Made by a program: the position numbers and the translations under genes. Source: Epiperipatus broadwayi (Eukaryota; Onychophora; Udeonychophora; Euonychophora; Peripatidae). Taken from it: a stretch of DNA of 64,000 nt. The DNA is taken from the NCBI GenBank assembly GCA_028023455.1, contig JAQFVV010000516.1, positions 64,001 to 128,000 on the forward strand, written 5' to 3'. Shown piece after piece: positions 1 through 13,414 of this stretch (its first letter is position 1; each line of letters opens with the position of its first letter). The notes beneath the pieces are model-generated. The model worked only from the letters and a program-made list of their open reading frames with translations, searched no databases and was not told the origin of the DNA.

Positions 1-50
1 CTAAAATCTAATTTAAATGAATCTAGTCTAGCTCAATCGGGTCGCCATTA
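1..50 (-). mobile_element. Internal 5' leader of a further Ty3/Gypsy copy, with primer-binding site
   Basis: On the minus strand this is the sequence immediately downstream of LTR A. It contains TGGCGACCCGATTGAGC (47 down to 31), a primer-binding-site-like motif starting with TGG three bases after the LTR end, and it matches 6785-6835 next to LTR B. A true 3' LTR would be followed by host DNA, so a second element interior must continue to the left of the window. The priming tRNA is not assigned; its 3' end would read GGGTCGCCA. Confidence 0.6.
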
Positions 51-3000
51 TGTAATAAACCATCACAAAGCACAAATAATCTCTCTTAAAGTCTAATTTG
101 TTTAAGCTACATGTGACACGAAAGAAAAATGATATTATCTGCTCCAGACATCAACAAATCCATCACAATTACAACATAAACTGCAATGAGCAGTGAAACC
201 AACTACTATTGCCCTAGACAAGAATATATGATTAGGTTAACTACTTGATTATCAGTCTAATGAAAATCAAATCCAATCAATAACTAAAACAGACTCCAAT
301 ATATATTTTATTAGCCTATTATTACTGTAGTAATTTAAATCTACTTCATTATTTAAAGCTTAACGGATAAGCTTCTAAGTACCTATAATTGTATTTTACA
401 AAACATTTTTACATAAAGACACTATTTAAATATCAAAACAAAATAATACTTGACTCAAATATATATCTAGTTTAATAAACGCTAAATAGAAAGTATAAAC
501 ATTCGTGTCAATAAGCGATACACAATTCTTTCTACTCCAATCTTTAATTAATAATTTTCTATTGACATCAACTGGTTTTAATATCATTTTATAAACACTT
601 TGAAAACTTATGCACTCACTTAGATGTTTCAGCAAATTAATCAGCGTCTAGTTTAATAAGAAGCTATAAAGTAATTTATAAATAATTTATTCATATCTTC
701 CAATAAAGTGATACTTAACTATTGCTTCGTTTATGTGTTAAAATAGAATATTTTAACTAGAATTTATTATCAACACTCTATTAGCTCATTTCTAACTCTA
801 CAATGCCCAACCACATTACATAAGAGATATATTAAGTTTCTATTGGATGTTTATTCACCTATGAGTATTAATATTATTTATTTGAATCTTTAAACAATTG
901 GATATAAAATTGGTTGGTAATAATTAAAATATATGATTATAATTTAGATTCATACCAATTTAAAGATAATTTTCAATTAAACTATTCAATGAAATTTGTA
1001 CTCTTTATTTTAGAGAAGTTCAAAAAAAAAAAAATCTAAGACGAGTTATTCTGAACCAACGATAAAGTACGATCTATTTAGATTTTTATGACGGAATCAG
1101 ACAAACATGAAATGATTGACTTTGTAATATTAACTAAGATAAATGATAATATATATAATATTCGAATGCAAATATAAATATAAAATTCATATGGGAATAA
1201 AATAAAATACTAATATGCAAAACATACCATATCTTATATTTAGCTCACTTACCAAGCTGAGTTTGAACCTTTTCATTTAAATAGCTAAGTCATCTTATTC
1301 AATCCAAATAATAAAAAAAAATCAAGGGAGTCTTGAAATTTGAATCACTCAATTTATTTGATTATATGAAAGAAAATTGGCAAGATTAATAACAAAATAC
1401 ATCGGAAATTACTTTATATTTCAGATTGATTTACTAAATAAAAATGATAAAATTTTATGTGTATCTCTAAATGTGTTGCGACAACAATAACGACAAAAAA
1501 AAAATGAATGAATTAATGAATGGAGAGACTTTTGGATATTTTACTGAAAAATTTATATATAACAGATACCAAAGATATGAAATAGGGTAAGATCAAAATC
1601 TATTTGTTTATCAAAATAATAACCGATAAATGAATATGAAATAATATGATATATTTGGATCTCTTGTCTATTCGATGTTTTAACTAAATTTTATACATGC
1701 AACCATCAAATCATATAAATATATATATATATAAAACAAACAAACATCGGATTGTGTTAATATATACTTAGACAAAAGTTTAAATGATTAATAAATGAAT
1801 CTCTCTGATCATTTTCATTTAATAAATTATATTACTCTTAAAGATAATTTAAATAAAACACAAATCATCCTTTTTAAATACTTGTAAAAAATTTAATACG
1901 TGCACATTTTTATATATAAAAAAAAAATCATACCATAGATATATAAGAGTCTGTCCGTTTTCGGTATTTATTTGTCCATTGACTAACTTCAGTTTTTATG
2001 ATGCAAAGAGAAGTTTATTTCTCAGAAATAATAATTCGAACTTTATAATGCTTCACTAACAGTCCTTTTTCTTTCCAAAGAGGAGAGTGCAATTTAATTA
2101 GCCTTTTTATGATGTGAATTAATCCAGTGGACACGATGTTTACGCAAATCCAACGGTGGTTATACGCCAAACTTTAAACCAGAAATATCTTTGTTTGTTT
2201 TTTTAAACTAAAATAGCCGATCTTTATATAAAGCATTTTTTTTCTTATAGGTTTCCTTTTTTTTTTTACATTTTGTTATCGTTCCCTTGGAAATTCTTCG
2301 CAACTGCCCCTTCAACTGATTGAACCGGCAGATAATTTAAGCTTATTTTTTCATGTTTTATGGTTTAACACAAAAAAAATATTGAAAAACTTTTATTTGT
2401 AAAAACACAGAAAATAGGTCCATCCATGGCAATTACAAAAAGACGATAGCTTCTTTTATAGTCTGTTGGCTGCTATTTATGTGTTCTCTTTCTGACGTTC
2501 TGGTATCATAACAACCACTGAATACTACTCAAATAAACCTCAATGCCAAATGATAAAACAAAACAAATTTTCCCGCCTGGCATTCAAGTATGATGTAAGT
2601 TTGGAGAAAATGGATACATGGTAATTAAATCCAAATTCGATTAGATTTTTCCTATTTTTTGTAAACCAAAATACAAAATTGATTTTACAACCTTTATTCA
2701 CTTTATAAACACAAATAATTTACATAGATATTTTTTTAATAACAATAATAGTTTTTAATTCATTTATAAACAGATATATACGACATAAAACATTGAACTA
2801 TATGTAATAATGTTACTATGGTGACTGCATTAATATACATGAAATATTTAAAATAATATGATCCTATTTAAGTAAACTTATATTGTACTGAATTGTTTTC
2901 AAAATTTATTTATTTACCTATATGTTTTTCCTGAGTTTGATTATAGTTAATTTATTATTTTAACGCTAGAATCAACAGTAAACAATTCTATTTAAAAGCT

Positions 3001-3143
3001 TTAGGTTGCAATGGTGATCAATTTAAATCTGTATTTCCAAGACCTTCCATTATCTATCTATCAAGCAAAAGAAAAATCAAATAAGATCAACAAACTTCTT
3101 TATTTTTTTTTAAATACCTGGATCATTAATCTGAATATTCACA
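51..3143 (-). repeat. Long terminal repeat A (Ty3/Gypsy), minus orientation
   Basis: About 3.1 kb, nearly identical to 6836-~9945 apart from scattered substitutions and small indels, mostly in homopolymers and TA runs. On the minus strand it starts TGTGAATATTCAG and ends TATTACA, so the ends have the TG...CA form with a short inverted TGT/ACA. A purine-rich tract lies just upstream and a primer-binding-site motif just downstream, so this copy acts both as 3' LTR of the element at 3144-6835 and as 5' LTR of one continuing beyond the left edge. It is long for an arthropod Gypsy LTR. Short reading frames inside it have no recognisable product. Confidence 0.75.
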
Positions 3144-3160
3144 ATATCTCCCCTCTACAG
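3144..3160 (-). other. Polypurine tract of the Ty3/Gypsy element
   Basis: The minus strand reads GTAGAGGGGAGATAT directly before the LTR start TGTGAA. A purine run abutting the 3' LTR is the plus-strand primer site of LTR retrotransposons, and it supports both the element's orientation and the LTR boundary. Confidence 0.55.
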
Positions 3161-4721
<1,561 letters not shown>

Positions 4722-4904
4722 TTAATTGTGTGGTGCTACTGGCTTTAAGCTTCGGGCATTGAAGGTACCTTTTTCACTTTCAGGGGTTTCTATGAGAAAT
4801 GCATTCTCCCCCACTTTTCTTTTTATTTGGAATGGTCCCTCATATACATTCAAAAACTTTTTGAACTTATAATTCTGCGGGTCACTGATTTGTCTATACT
4901 TCAA
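4722..4904 (-). pseudogene. Ty3/Gypsy integrase C-terminal remnant
   Basis: A 60-codon frame whose middle reads KFLNVYEGPFQIKRKVGENA and which continues with AFLIETPES and FNARSLKP. This matches the GPY/F module at the C-terminus of Ty3/Gypsy integrases (YEGPF, then a Leu/Ile-rich strand, then a KRG-like turn and a x-x-R-x-LKP ending), which contributes to integrase multimerisation and DNA binding. The protease, RT, RNase H and the HHCC and DDE parts of integrase expected upstream on this strand are absent; the next frame upstream is Gag-like. The pol gene has therefore suffered a large internal deletion and the element cannot move on its own. Identification rests on motif recognition. Confidence 0.7.
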
Positions 4905-5141
4905 ATAAATATGTTCTTATATAAATCATTTATTTTCCAGTCATACACAAATTCATTAATCCATTAGTCAAATCATGGGTCAGTGAGGAAATCATGCCAT
5001 CTAAATTTATCAAATCAATATTAGTCTTTTCATCTCTCCATGTACTTCTCCACTATTGTCAATATTTCTGAACAAATTAACAGAGAAATGTTACTATTAA
5101 CATTATCATCTACTGTATATTTAGGCTTACTATAAGTTTCC
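4905..5141 (-). mobile_element. Decayed Gag/pol interval
   Basis: On the minus strand this stretch still shows frame-shifted coding-like runs (for example a LICSEILTIVEKYMER stretch) between the Gag-like frame and the integrase remnant. No domain is recognisable. It is probably the scar of the pol deletion. Confidence 0.3.
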
Positions 5142-5777
5142 TCAAAAAACACTCTTACAACATTTTTCAGAGGATTTACCTTCCTTTCCTTTTACTGTAT
5201 TACCACAAAATTCTCCTTGAAATAACTGCTTAACATACTTCCTATAATAAATATTATCTTCCTGCTTTATTATGGACATATCTTCTTCCATACTTATTCT
5301 CCACCTTTCCTTTGCATTATGATACCTATTTTTAAATCTTTGTGTTACTTGTTTGCACTCTATATAATTTCCAAAGTTACCTTTCAAATTTTCAACTCCT
5401 TTGGATTTAAATTTATTTATTAACCATGCTTCATCTATCATTTTCTGACTAACCTCAGTCTTTATGTTTTTATTTGGTTGTAACAGCTCAACCTTTGAAA
5501 GTTTCTTATTTAAATTACTCTGCTCATCAATATACCTTCTTTTTACTAAATCATGAGAACAATCTATTTTTACCTTTTCAAATCTTTTAATCATCTTTAC
5601 ATTTTCTAAAGGCATCTGTTCTAATGTTTTGTAATTTATTATTTTTGCTTCGTTACATTTTACTTTCATATGAGTCTGAATATCTCTTAGCTCTCTTTTG
5701 ATATCACTTATCTCCAGCGCGATTGCTTTCTGGGTATCTACATAGGTTTGTTCAATTTTAAAACATCTTTCCTCCAA
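5142..5777 (-). pseudogene. Gag-like protein, C-terminal part (Ty3/Gypsy)
   Basis: A 211-codon lysine- and glutamate-rich frame. Residues 1-45 are a predicted coiled coil that continues the one encoded just upstream. The segment around residues 110-165 (DEAWLINKFKSKGVENLKG, then a FKNRYHNAKERW stretch) resembles the helical capsid region of invertebrate Gypsy Gag proteins, but no CCHC zinc knuckle is visible. It lies in the same frame as 5844-6362, separated by 22 sense codons and one TAA at 5844-5846, so both are one Gag gene with an in-frame stop. Position between the primer-binding site and the integrase remnant fits gag. The capsid assignment is an inference from weak similarity. Confidence 0.5.
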
Positions 5778-5843
5778 ACTTTGATATTCGGTTTTACAGC
5801 TTTTAACTTCCGCTTCTAAAATGTTAAGCCTGACATCTATGCA

Positions 5844-6362
5844 TTATTGTGACTTCTCTATATGGTCACTCAATTCATCAAACCTACAATTATATTTATC
5901 ATTGGATTCTTTCAACCGAGTATCTAAGTTATACTTAAATTCATCAAACTTCGCATTAGTAGCATTTAACTCGATTTTACATAAGTCAATTTTAATATTT
6001 ACCTCCTCTCTAAGTTTTTTATTCTCTCTAATAATATCAATCAATTTATTATTCATACCTTCAAATTTATTATTCATATCTCTACTTATATCTTCTCTTA
6101 ATTTATTATTATCTCTACTCATCTCAGTAAATTTATTATTTATTTCACTATTCATATCACAAAATTTATTATTTATATCACTACTTATATCTTCTCTTAA
6201 TTTATTATTATCTCTGCTCATATTACTAAATTTGGCATTTATATCTTCAAATTTATTATATATATCACTTTTCATATCACCCATCTTTTCCATTAATTCT
6301 TTCAGAATTGGATACAAATCTCCTTCAGGTTTTGATATTTTTTCTATCTTATTGCTTTCCAT
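5844..6362 (-). pseudogene. Gag-like N-terminal coiled-coil protein (Ty3/Gypsy)
   Basis: A 172-codon frame beginning MESNKIEKISKPEGD. From about residue 25 it is almost entirely heptad-like charged helix, with an internal repeat: SRDNNKLREDIS occurs twice and variants of NNKFxxMN several times, giving units of about 35 residues. Such repeated coiled coils precede the capsid domain in several invertebrate Gypsy Gag proteins; the plus-strand element at 59937 has the same design. The ATG chosen is the first in frame, about 470 bases downstream of the LTR B end. The terminal TAA at 5844-5846 is probably a mutation, because the same frame stays open and coiled-coil-rich beyond it. Confidence 0.5.
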
Positions 6363-6815
6363 TTTTATTTATTATTTATGTCAAATATTCTGTATCTTTT
6401 TTAAATAAATTTCGAAATACTTTACTTTTATTTATCCTTACATAAAATATATCTACCCATTCAATCCTACAGCCACGAATAAAATCCACAAAGAACGACA
6501 ACAACAGATATCCTAATATCTTATTTAAACCTATGATATAATATAATCAGCTGTATAACTACACCAATGCATACAAACATAATACCATGTTTTAGCATCT
6601 ATATGAGACTCAAACTTGGGTCTTTAATTGGTTATTTCGGCCTGAGTTGGTGCGCCATTTTGTAACTGATGGAATTGATGATTGATGTATTCCATTTAAA
6701 TTGAAGAAAGTGCCATTTTGTAACTGATGGAATTTGATGACTGTCAGGTGATGAGTAGAATGATTAATCTGATCTAATGAAAAATCTAAAATCTAATTTA
6801 AATGAATCTAGTCTA
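6363..6815 (-). mobile_element. Element leader with reiterated LTR-end/PBS-like motifs
   Basis: This 5' untranslated leader runs from the primer-binding site to the Gag start. On the minus strand the 23-base block beginning TTCCATCAGTTACAAAATGG occurs twice (about 6712-6738 and 6646-6675), and its ending resembles the junction TATTACATAATGGCGACC at the end of LTR B. The lower copy continues TGGCGCACCAACTC, close to a classic TGGCGCCCAAC primer-binding site. The rest is unstructured. Confidence 0.45.
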
Positions 6816-6832
6816 GCTCAATCGGGTCGCCA
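6816..6832 (-). other. Primer-binding site of the Ty3/Gypsy element
   Basis: The minus strand reads TGGCGACCCGATTGAGC, three bases downstream of the LTR B end. TGG pairs with the CCA of a tRNA 3' end. At least TGGCGACCC fits a tRNA ending GGGTCGCCA; the exact tRNA was not determined. The identical motif follows LTR A. Confidence 0.6.
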
Positions 6833-6835
6833 TTA

Positions 6836-9800
6836 TGTAATAAACCATCACAAAGCACAAATAATCTCTCTTAAAGTCTAATTTGTTTAAGCTATATGTG
6901 AAACGAAAGAATAATGAGATTATCTGCTCCAGACATCAACAAATCCATCACAATTACAAAGTAAACTGCAATGAGCAGTGAAACCATCTACTATTGCCCT
7001 AGACAATAATATATGATTAGGTTAACTACTTGATTATCAATCTAATGAAAATCAAATCCAATCAATAACTAAAACAGACTCCAATATATATTTTATTAGC
7101 CTATTATTATTGTAGTAATTTAAATCTACTTCATTATTTAATGATGTGCATTTTATCTTAACGGATAAGCTTCTAAATACCTATAATTGTATTTTACAAA
7201 ACATTTTAAAATATAGACACTATTTAAATATCAAAACAAAATAATACTTGACTCAAATATATATCTAGTTTAATAAACGCTAAATAGAAAGTATAAACAT
7301 TCGTTTGCTCAATAAGCGATACACAATTCTTTCTACTCCAATCTTTAATTAATAATTTTCTATTGACATCAACTGGTTTTTATATCATTTTATAAACACT
7401 TTGAAAACTTATGCACTCACTTAAATGTTTAAACAAATTAATCTAGCGTCTAGTTTAATAAGAAGCTATAAAGTAATTTATAAATAATTTATTCATATCT
7501 TCCAATAAAGTGATACTTAATTATTGCTTCGTTTATGTGTTAAAATAGAATACTTTAACTAGAATTTATTATCAACACTCTATTAGCTCATTTCTAACTC
7601 TACAATGCCCAACTACATTACATAAGAGATATATTAAGTTTCTATTGGATGTTTATTCACCTATGAGTATTAATATTATTTATTTGAATCTTTAAACAAT
7701 TGGATATAAAATTGGTTGGTAATAATTAAAATATATGATTATAATTTAGATTCATACCAATTTAAAGATAATTTTCAATTAAACTATTCAATGAAATTTG
7801 TACTCTTTATTTTAGAGAAGTTCAAAAAAAAAAAAAAATATCTAAGACGAGTTATTCTGAACCAACGATAAAGTACGATCTATTTAGATTTTTATGACGG
7901 AATCAGACAAACATGAAATGATTGACTTTGTAATATTAACTAAGATAAATGATAATATATATAATATTCGAATGCAAATATAAATATAAAATTCATATGG
8001 GAATAAAATAAAATACTAATATGCAAAACATACCTTATCTTATATTTAGCTCACTTACCAAGCTGAGTTTGAACCTTGTCATTTAAATAGCTAAGTCATC
8101 TTATTCAATCCAAATAATAATAAAAAAAATCAAGGGAGTCTTGAAATTTGAATCACTCAATTTATTTGATTATATGAAAGAAAATTGGCAAGATTAATAA
8201 CAAAATACATCGGAAATTACTTTATATTTCAGATTGATTTACTAAATAAAAATGATAAAATTACTATGTGTATCTCTAAATGTATTGCGACAACAATAAC
8301 GACAAAAAAAAATGAATGAATGGAGAGACTTTTGGATATTTTACTGAAAAATTTATATATAACAGATACCAAAGATATGAAATAGGGTAAGATCAAAATC
8401 TATTTGTTTATCAAAATAATAACCGATAAATGAATATGAAATAATATGATATATTTGGATCTCTTGTCTATTTGATGTTTTAACTAAATTTTATACATGC
8501 AACCATCAAATCATATATATATATATATAACAAACAAACATTGGATTGTGTTAATATATTCTTAGACAAAAGTTTAAAAGATTAATAAATGAATTTCTCC
8601 GATCATTTTCATTTAATAAATTATATTACTCTTAAAGATAATTTAAATAAAACACAAATCATCCTTTTTAAATACATGTAAAAAATTTAATATGCGCACA
8701 TTTTTATATATATATATAAAAATCATATAAAAAAATCATATCATATATATATAAGAGTCTGTCCGTTTTCGATATTTATTTGTCCATTGACTGACTTCAG
8801 TTTTTATGATGCAAAGAGAAGTTTATTTCTCAGAAATAATAATTCGAACTTTATAATGCTTCACTAACAGTCCTTTTTCTTTCCAAAGAGGAGAGTGCAA
8901 TTTAATTAGCCTTTTTATGATGTGAATTAATCCAGTGGACACGATGTTTACGCAAATCCAACGGTGGTTATACGCCAAACTTTAAACCAGAAATATCTTT
9001 GTTTGTTTTTTTAAACTAAAATAGCCGATCTTTATATAAAGCATTTTTTTTCTTATAGGTTTCCTTTTTTTTTTTACATTTTGTTATCGTTCCCTTGGAA
9101 ATTCTTCGCAACTGCCCCTTCAACTGATTGAACCGGCAGATAATTTAAGCTTATTTTTTCATGTTTTATGGTTTAACACAAAAAAAATATTGAAAAACTT
9201 TTATTTGTAAAAACACAGAAAATAGTTCCATCTGTGGCAATTACAAAAAGACGATAGCTTCTTTTATAGTCTGTTGGCTGCTATTTATGTGTTCTCTTTC
9301 TGACGTTCTGGTATCATAACAACCACTGAATACTACTCAAATAAACCTCAATGCCAAACAATAAAACAGAACAAATTTTCCCGCCTGGCATTCAAGTACG
9401 ATGTAAGTTTGGAGAAAATGGATACATGGAAAATAAATCCAAATTCGATTAGGTTTTTCCTATTATTTGTAAACCAAAATACAAAATTGATTTTACAACC
9501 TTTATTCACTTTATAAACACAAATAATTTACATAGATATTTTTTTAATAACAATAATAATTTTTAATTCATTTATAAACAGATATATATGACATAAAACA
9601 TTGAACTATATGTAATAATGTTACTATGGTGACTGCATTAATATACATGAAATATGTAAAATAATATCAATCCTATTTAAGTAAACTTATATTGTATTCA
9701 ATTGTTTTCAAATTTTATTTATTTACCTATATGTTTTTCTTAAGTTTGATTATAGCGAATTTATTATTTTAAAGCTAGAATCAACAGTAAAAAATTCTAT

Positions 9801-9945
9801 TTAAAAGCTTTAGGTTGCCATGGTGATCAATTTAAATCTATATTTCCAAGATCTTCCATCTATCAAGCAAAAGAAAAATCAAATAAGATCAACAAACTTT
9901 TTTTTTTTTTAAATACCTGGATTATTAATCTGAATATATATATAT
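6836..9945 (-). repeat. Long terminal repeat B (Ty3/Gypsy), minus orientation
   Basis: This is the 5' LTR for the interior at 3144-6835 and is near-identical to LTR A. Differences are mainly homopolymer lengths, a few substitutions, a 15-base insertion near 7141-7155, and TA-run expansion at the outer end, where a TA tract replaces the TTGTGAATATTC seen in LTR A. Homology stops around 9935-9945. The high mutual similarity implies relatively recent duplication even though the interior is broken. The only frames inside are short and unconvincing. Confidence 0.75.
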
Positions 9946-10802
9946 TGTGACAGTCAGTCTTAAATGACTGCCACAAAGATGGCTGCAAGCATAATTTCAG
10001 CCCAAACAAATGTACATATTATAATAAAAGGAGTGGTCTGTGTAGGTATATTTTCTCTGTTGCTTACACACACAGTATATTGTAAATAAATAGGATGAAT
10101 GGTGATAATACGCTTATAAATAAACAAATGCGGACACCACATGTAAATATGTATTTTGCTGTTAATAAATGCTATATATTTTTTTATTTATGATATGAAT
10201 AAATATGGCAGGGGATTAAAGAAATTATTGCGGGAAACTGAAATGTATTTGCAAGTAACCCAACAGTAAACATGTTTTATTTTGATTTTTGATTTTATTT
10301 TAGATTCTCAAATGTTGTATTTTTTTTCTGTTGCTTGTTGAATATTCTTTTTGGAAAACTTAAAAACAATTTTTATGTGACAACAAGTATACAGTTTAAG
10401 TTTTATAATTTTTTTTTAGAACTTAATGTTCATGACCGCAGGCAAGCCAATGACCTCTTTCTTTTATTGTATAATGTTTTTGGGAAAAAAATGTAGAAAT
10501 TGTATCAGTGGTCATTCAGCTTGACACCTACTCAAAATTATTTAATTAAATAAATGTGATTTTATTTTATTGTTTAAAGAAATCAAGGGATTGGAATTTA
10601 AATGGTCTGTGAAATTCTGAAATTAATTAAAAGATAAAGTTATCGTAAGACAAATTTTTTTTCCAAGCAGATAGCTAAAATTAAATCCATTGTTTGGACT
10701 TAAGTAATTAAAAACAGGGATTAATAATTTAATTAAAAACAGAAATGTAAAAGCAATAACTTGTGGAGGGGATGAGAGAATACACCCTGTAATGGGGGGG
10801 GA

Positions 10803-10810
10803 TATATAAA
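10803..10810 (+). promoter_or_regulatory. TATA box of the LTR-like repeat
   Basis: TATATAAA lies directly downstream of a run of eight or more G residues and about 30 bases upstream of a GTTAGCTGGG stretch. It is a textbook core-promoter arrangement but without expression evidence. Confidence 0.3.
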
Positions 10811-11598
10811 GGCTGGTCAGGTGAAATTGAATTAGTTAGCTGGGTTATATTCGTTGATACTCACGGGCACTCTTACCCATTCTCTTTGAGTTAGCAGTAT
10901 AGTTTTTGGAGTGTACTGACGGAAAAGCAGAATTATGAGTGTAAAAAAACTATTTTTTCGGAATGCTGAACAAGTGGAAGAGTCATTAATAGCTGAACGT
11001 ATTTTAAAAGGTATTAACCGAAGGGAGAAAGAATACTGCCCAATTAAATAAAGAAGAAAGGAAGCAATATGGAATGGAATCAAGATTTATTAGTGACACA
11101 ACAATGAACATGGAGTAGGAGACCAAGTTCGGTACATTCGCACCGCTCGAAGACCTACATAGCCATCCAGTGATGTGACTTTCTATTTCTTAAAGTGTAG
11201 CTGCTATGGACAATTTGCCAACCTCCATTGAAGCCCTGTTAAGTAATCACCTGCACAGCAGATATATATCACCCTCAAAATCCTAGCCCGGAGAAGAACG
11301 AAGCCTTCGGGAAGTATTATTTATGTTTTTATATCTATTTTTTATGTCTTATTACGAGTAATTCATTATTTTACTAATATTGCTATTATTAAATGAACCA
11401 ATGAATTGCGTAATTCAGTTATAAATATTTAGTTTGTAATTTTAACGTAAAGGTACACGTAATTCATTGGAGTATCTAAATAAATTATAAAAGAAAAGAG
11501 AAAGTAAATATGAAATATTTCAATATTTCAAAATAGTTAAATAGAAATAGTTGGGTGGTTTGGTCATTGGATGTATGTGTTTCGCTTTGAAATAATAG

Positions 11599-11887
11599 TA
11601 AATTTATTCCATCCGCTAAGTGCAGGATTGTTTTCATAAGGAATAAAAGTGTGTAAGAAAGTGTTCCAAATAATTATTATTGTCCACTATGGGCAGGACT
11701 CATATTATGGAACTTTTAAGATTCAAATTGTAGTTGAGCACGAGTTTGTTCCCCTTGTAAATTTATTCCATCCGCTACGTGCAGGATTGTTTCCATAAGG
11801 AATAAAAGTGTGTTAGAAAGTGTTCCAAATAATTATTATTGTCCGCCATGTGCAGGACTCATATTATGGAACGTTTAAGATTCAAAT
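11599..11887 (+). repeat. Tandem duplication of a 130-bp block, 159-bp period
   Basis: Blocks 11599-11728 and 11758-11887 start TAAATTTATTCCATCCGCTA and end AGATTCAAAT. They differ at only a handful of positions. Each carries two GTGCAGGA-type motifs (CCGCTAnGTGCAGGATTG and its partner GTGCAGGACTC; the latter is GGGCAGGACTC in the first copy). The function is unknown. Confidence 0.9.
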
Positions 11888-12594
11888 ATCATTAACTCGT
11901 GGCTAAATCATTTTTTTTATTATGAAACACGTGCATACCATGGCCAATACACATTGTTTTTGTATAAGTAATTTATTCCAAGTTTTGAGTTTAAAGTGTA
12001 AGCAGGGGAGAATTTCAGACCATTCCTTTCCCATTTATGAAACTATTTAAAATTTATTTATATGCTTGAATTTTAATTAATATCGTTTATGTGTGTGTTT
12101 ATTCTCTTCTTTATTCTGTAAATATTTATATAATCATAGAGGGCTTAATAAATTTAACATCTAATTTTAAAGTATGGCGTTGTGCTGTGTATTTGATAAT
12201 GATATTATTGTTTGACCTTTTCTGTTAACGAAGCAACAAACCACCATCCCAAGATCATGAGTTGATTGAGCTAGTCAGGGATTAAACTTACTGGGATCGG
12301 GAATCATTCGTTAGGCATTCACTTTTCTATTGATTTTATATATAAAAAAAGAAAATATAAGAGATTATAACTCTTTATTAATTACATGATCATATCCCTT
12401 AAGCAGGGGAGCAATCTCTTTCTTAAGGTGGCATGCAAAGGTTGCAGTAAACGAACCTTTCAAAATTATGATTATAGTAATGTATATTTTGAATGCGTTT
12501 GAATATTTCTTAATTGCTGCTCGATGTTAGAAAATGCATGTCATGCTCAATGCATATAGAGATGAAGGCAGCGACCATTACAATATATATATAT

Positions 12595-13397
12595 ATGAAT
12601 AAGCATTTATTTATAACGTCTTGCGTGCGATTATAATTACGATAGAATAACAGCCTGTTAAGCTAATTGCGCAGACGCTGTGAGAATGTTAATAATAAAT
12701 GAATACCTTCGAACAACCACATGATATAGTATTTATATAAGAGTAAAAAGGAATCCCAAAAGGAATCCCTCTTACTCTTACGACTCAAATGTTTATATAT
12801 GAGCAAATCTAAAGTAGTTGTAACGAAGGCGTGACTACATAATAGTCACTTTAAATTACTATATATAATGTCTGTATGAATGACGCCAATGAAATTTTCT
12901 AGAATTTACTAAACGCCACTCTAAACGAAACTAAATCATATACATGAATAAGCATTTATTTATAATGTCTTGCATGCGATTATAATTACGATAGAATGAC
13001 AGCCTGTTAAGCTAATTGTGCGGACGCTGTGAGAATGTTAATAATAAATGAATACCTTCGAACAACCACATGATATAGTATTTATATAAGAGTAAAATTT
13101 AGTTTCGTTTAGAGTGGCGTTTAGTAAATTCTAGAAAATTTCATTGGCGTCATTCATACAGACATTATATATAGTAATTTAAAGTGACTATTATGTAGTC
13201 ACGCCTTCGTTACAACTACTTTAGATTTGCTCATATATAAACATTTGAGTCGTAAGAGTAAGAGGGATTCTTTTTGGGATTCCTTTTTACTCTTATATAA
13301 ATACTATATCATGTGGTTGTTCGAAGGTATTCATTTATTATTAACATTCTCACAGCATCTGCGCAATTAGCTTAACAGGCTGTCATTCTATCGTAAT
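12595..13397. repeat. Inverted repeat with 300-bp arms and nested direct repeat
   Basis: The arms 12636-12935 and 13098-13397 are nearly perfect reverse complements of equal length. The 162-bp spacer is not unique: 12944-13097 repeats 12595-12748 in direct orientation at an offset of 349 bases. The structure is therefore one ~350-bp unit, followed by a partial direct copy, followed by an inverted copy. No coding frame is present. It may be a foldback element, a MITE inserted into itself, or an assembly rearrangement. Confidence 0.9.
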
Positions 13398-13414
13398 ATA
13401 TATATATATATATA

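Larger units (their letters stand above)
9946..12252 (+). mobile_element. Possible solo LTR or LTR-like repeat
   Basis: The sequence starts TGTGACAGTCAGTC exactly where LTR B homology ends. It carries a TATATAAA box at 10803-10810 after a G-run, a leader-like stretch with a CCCGG...TTCGGG hairpin near 11287-11313, an AATAAA at 12147-12152 followed by a GT-rich stretch, and no protein-coding capacity. This arrangement fits an LTR with U3, R and U5. The right boundary is not clear, no second copy or target duplication was found, and the call is tentative. Confidence 0.25.

Noticed and set aside
5821-6408. 195-codon plus-strand frame rich in Leu, Ser and Ile
   Set aside because: It is the antisense shadow of the repetitive Gag coiled-coil frame on the minus strand.
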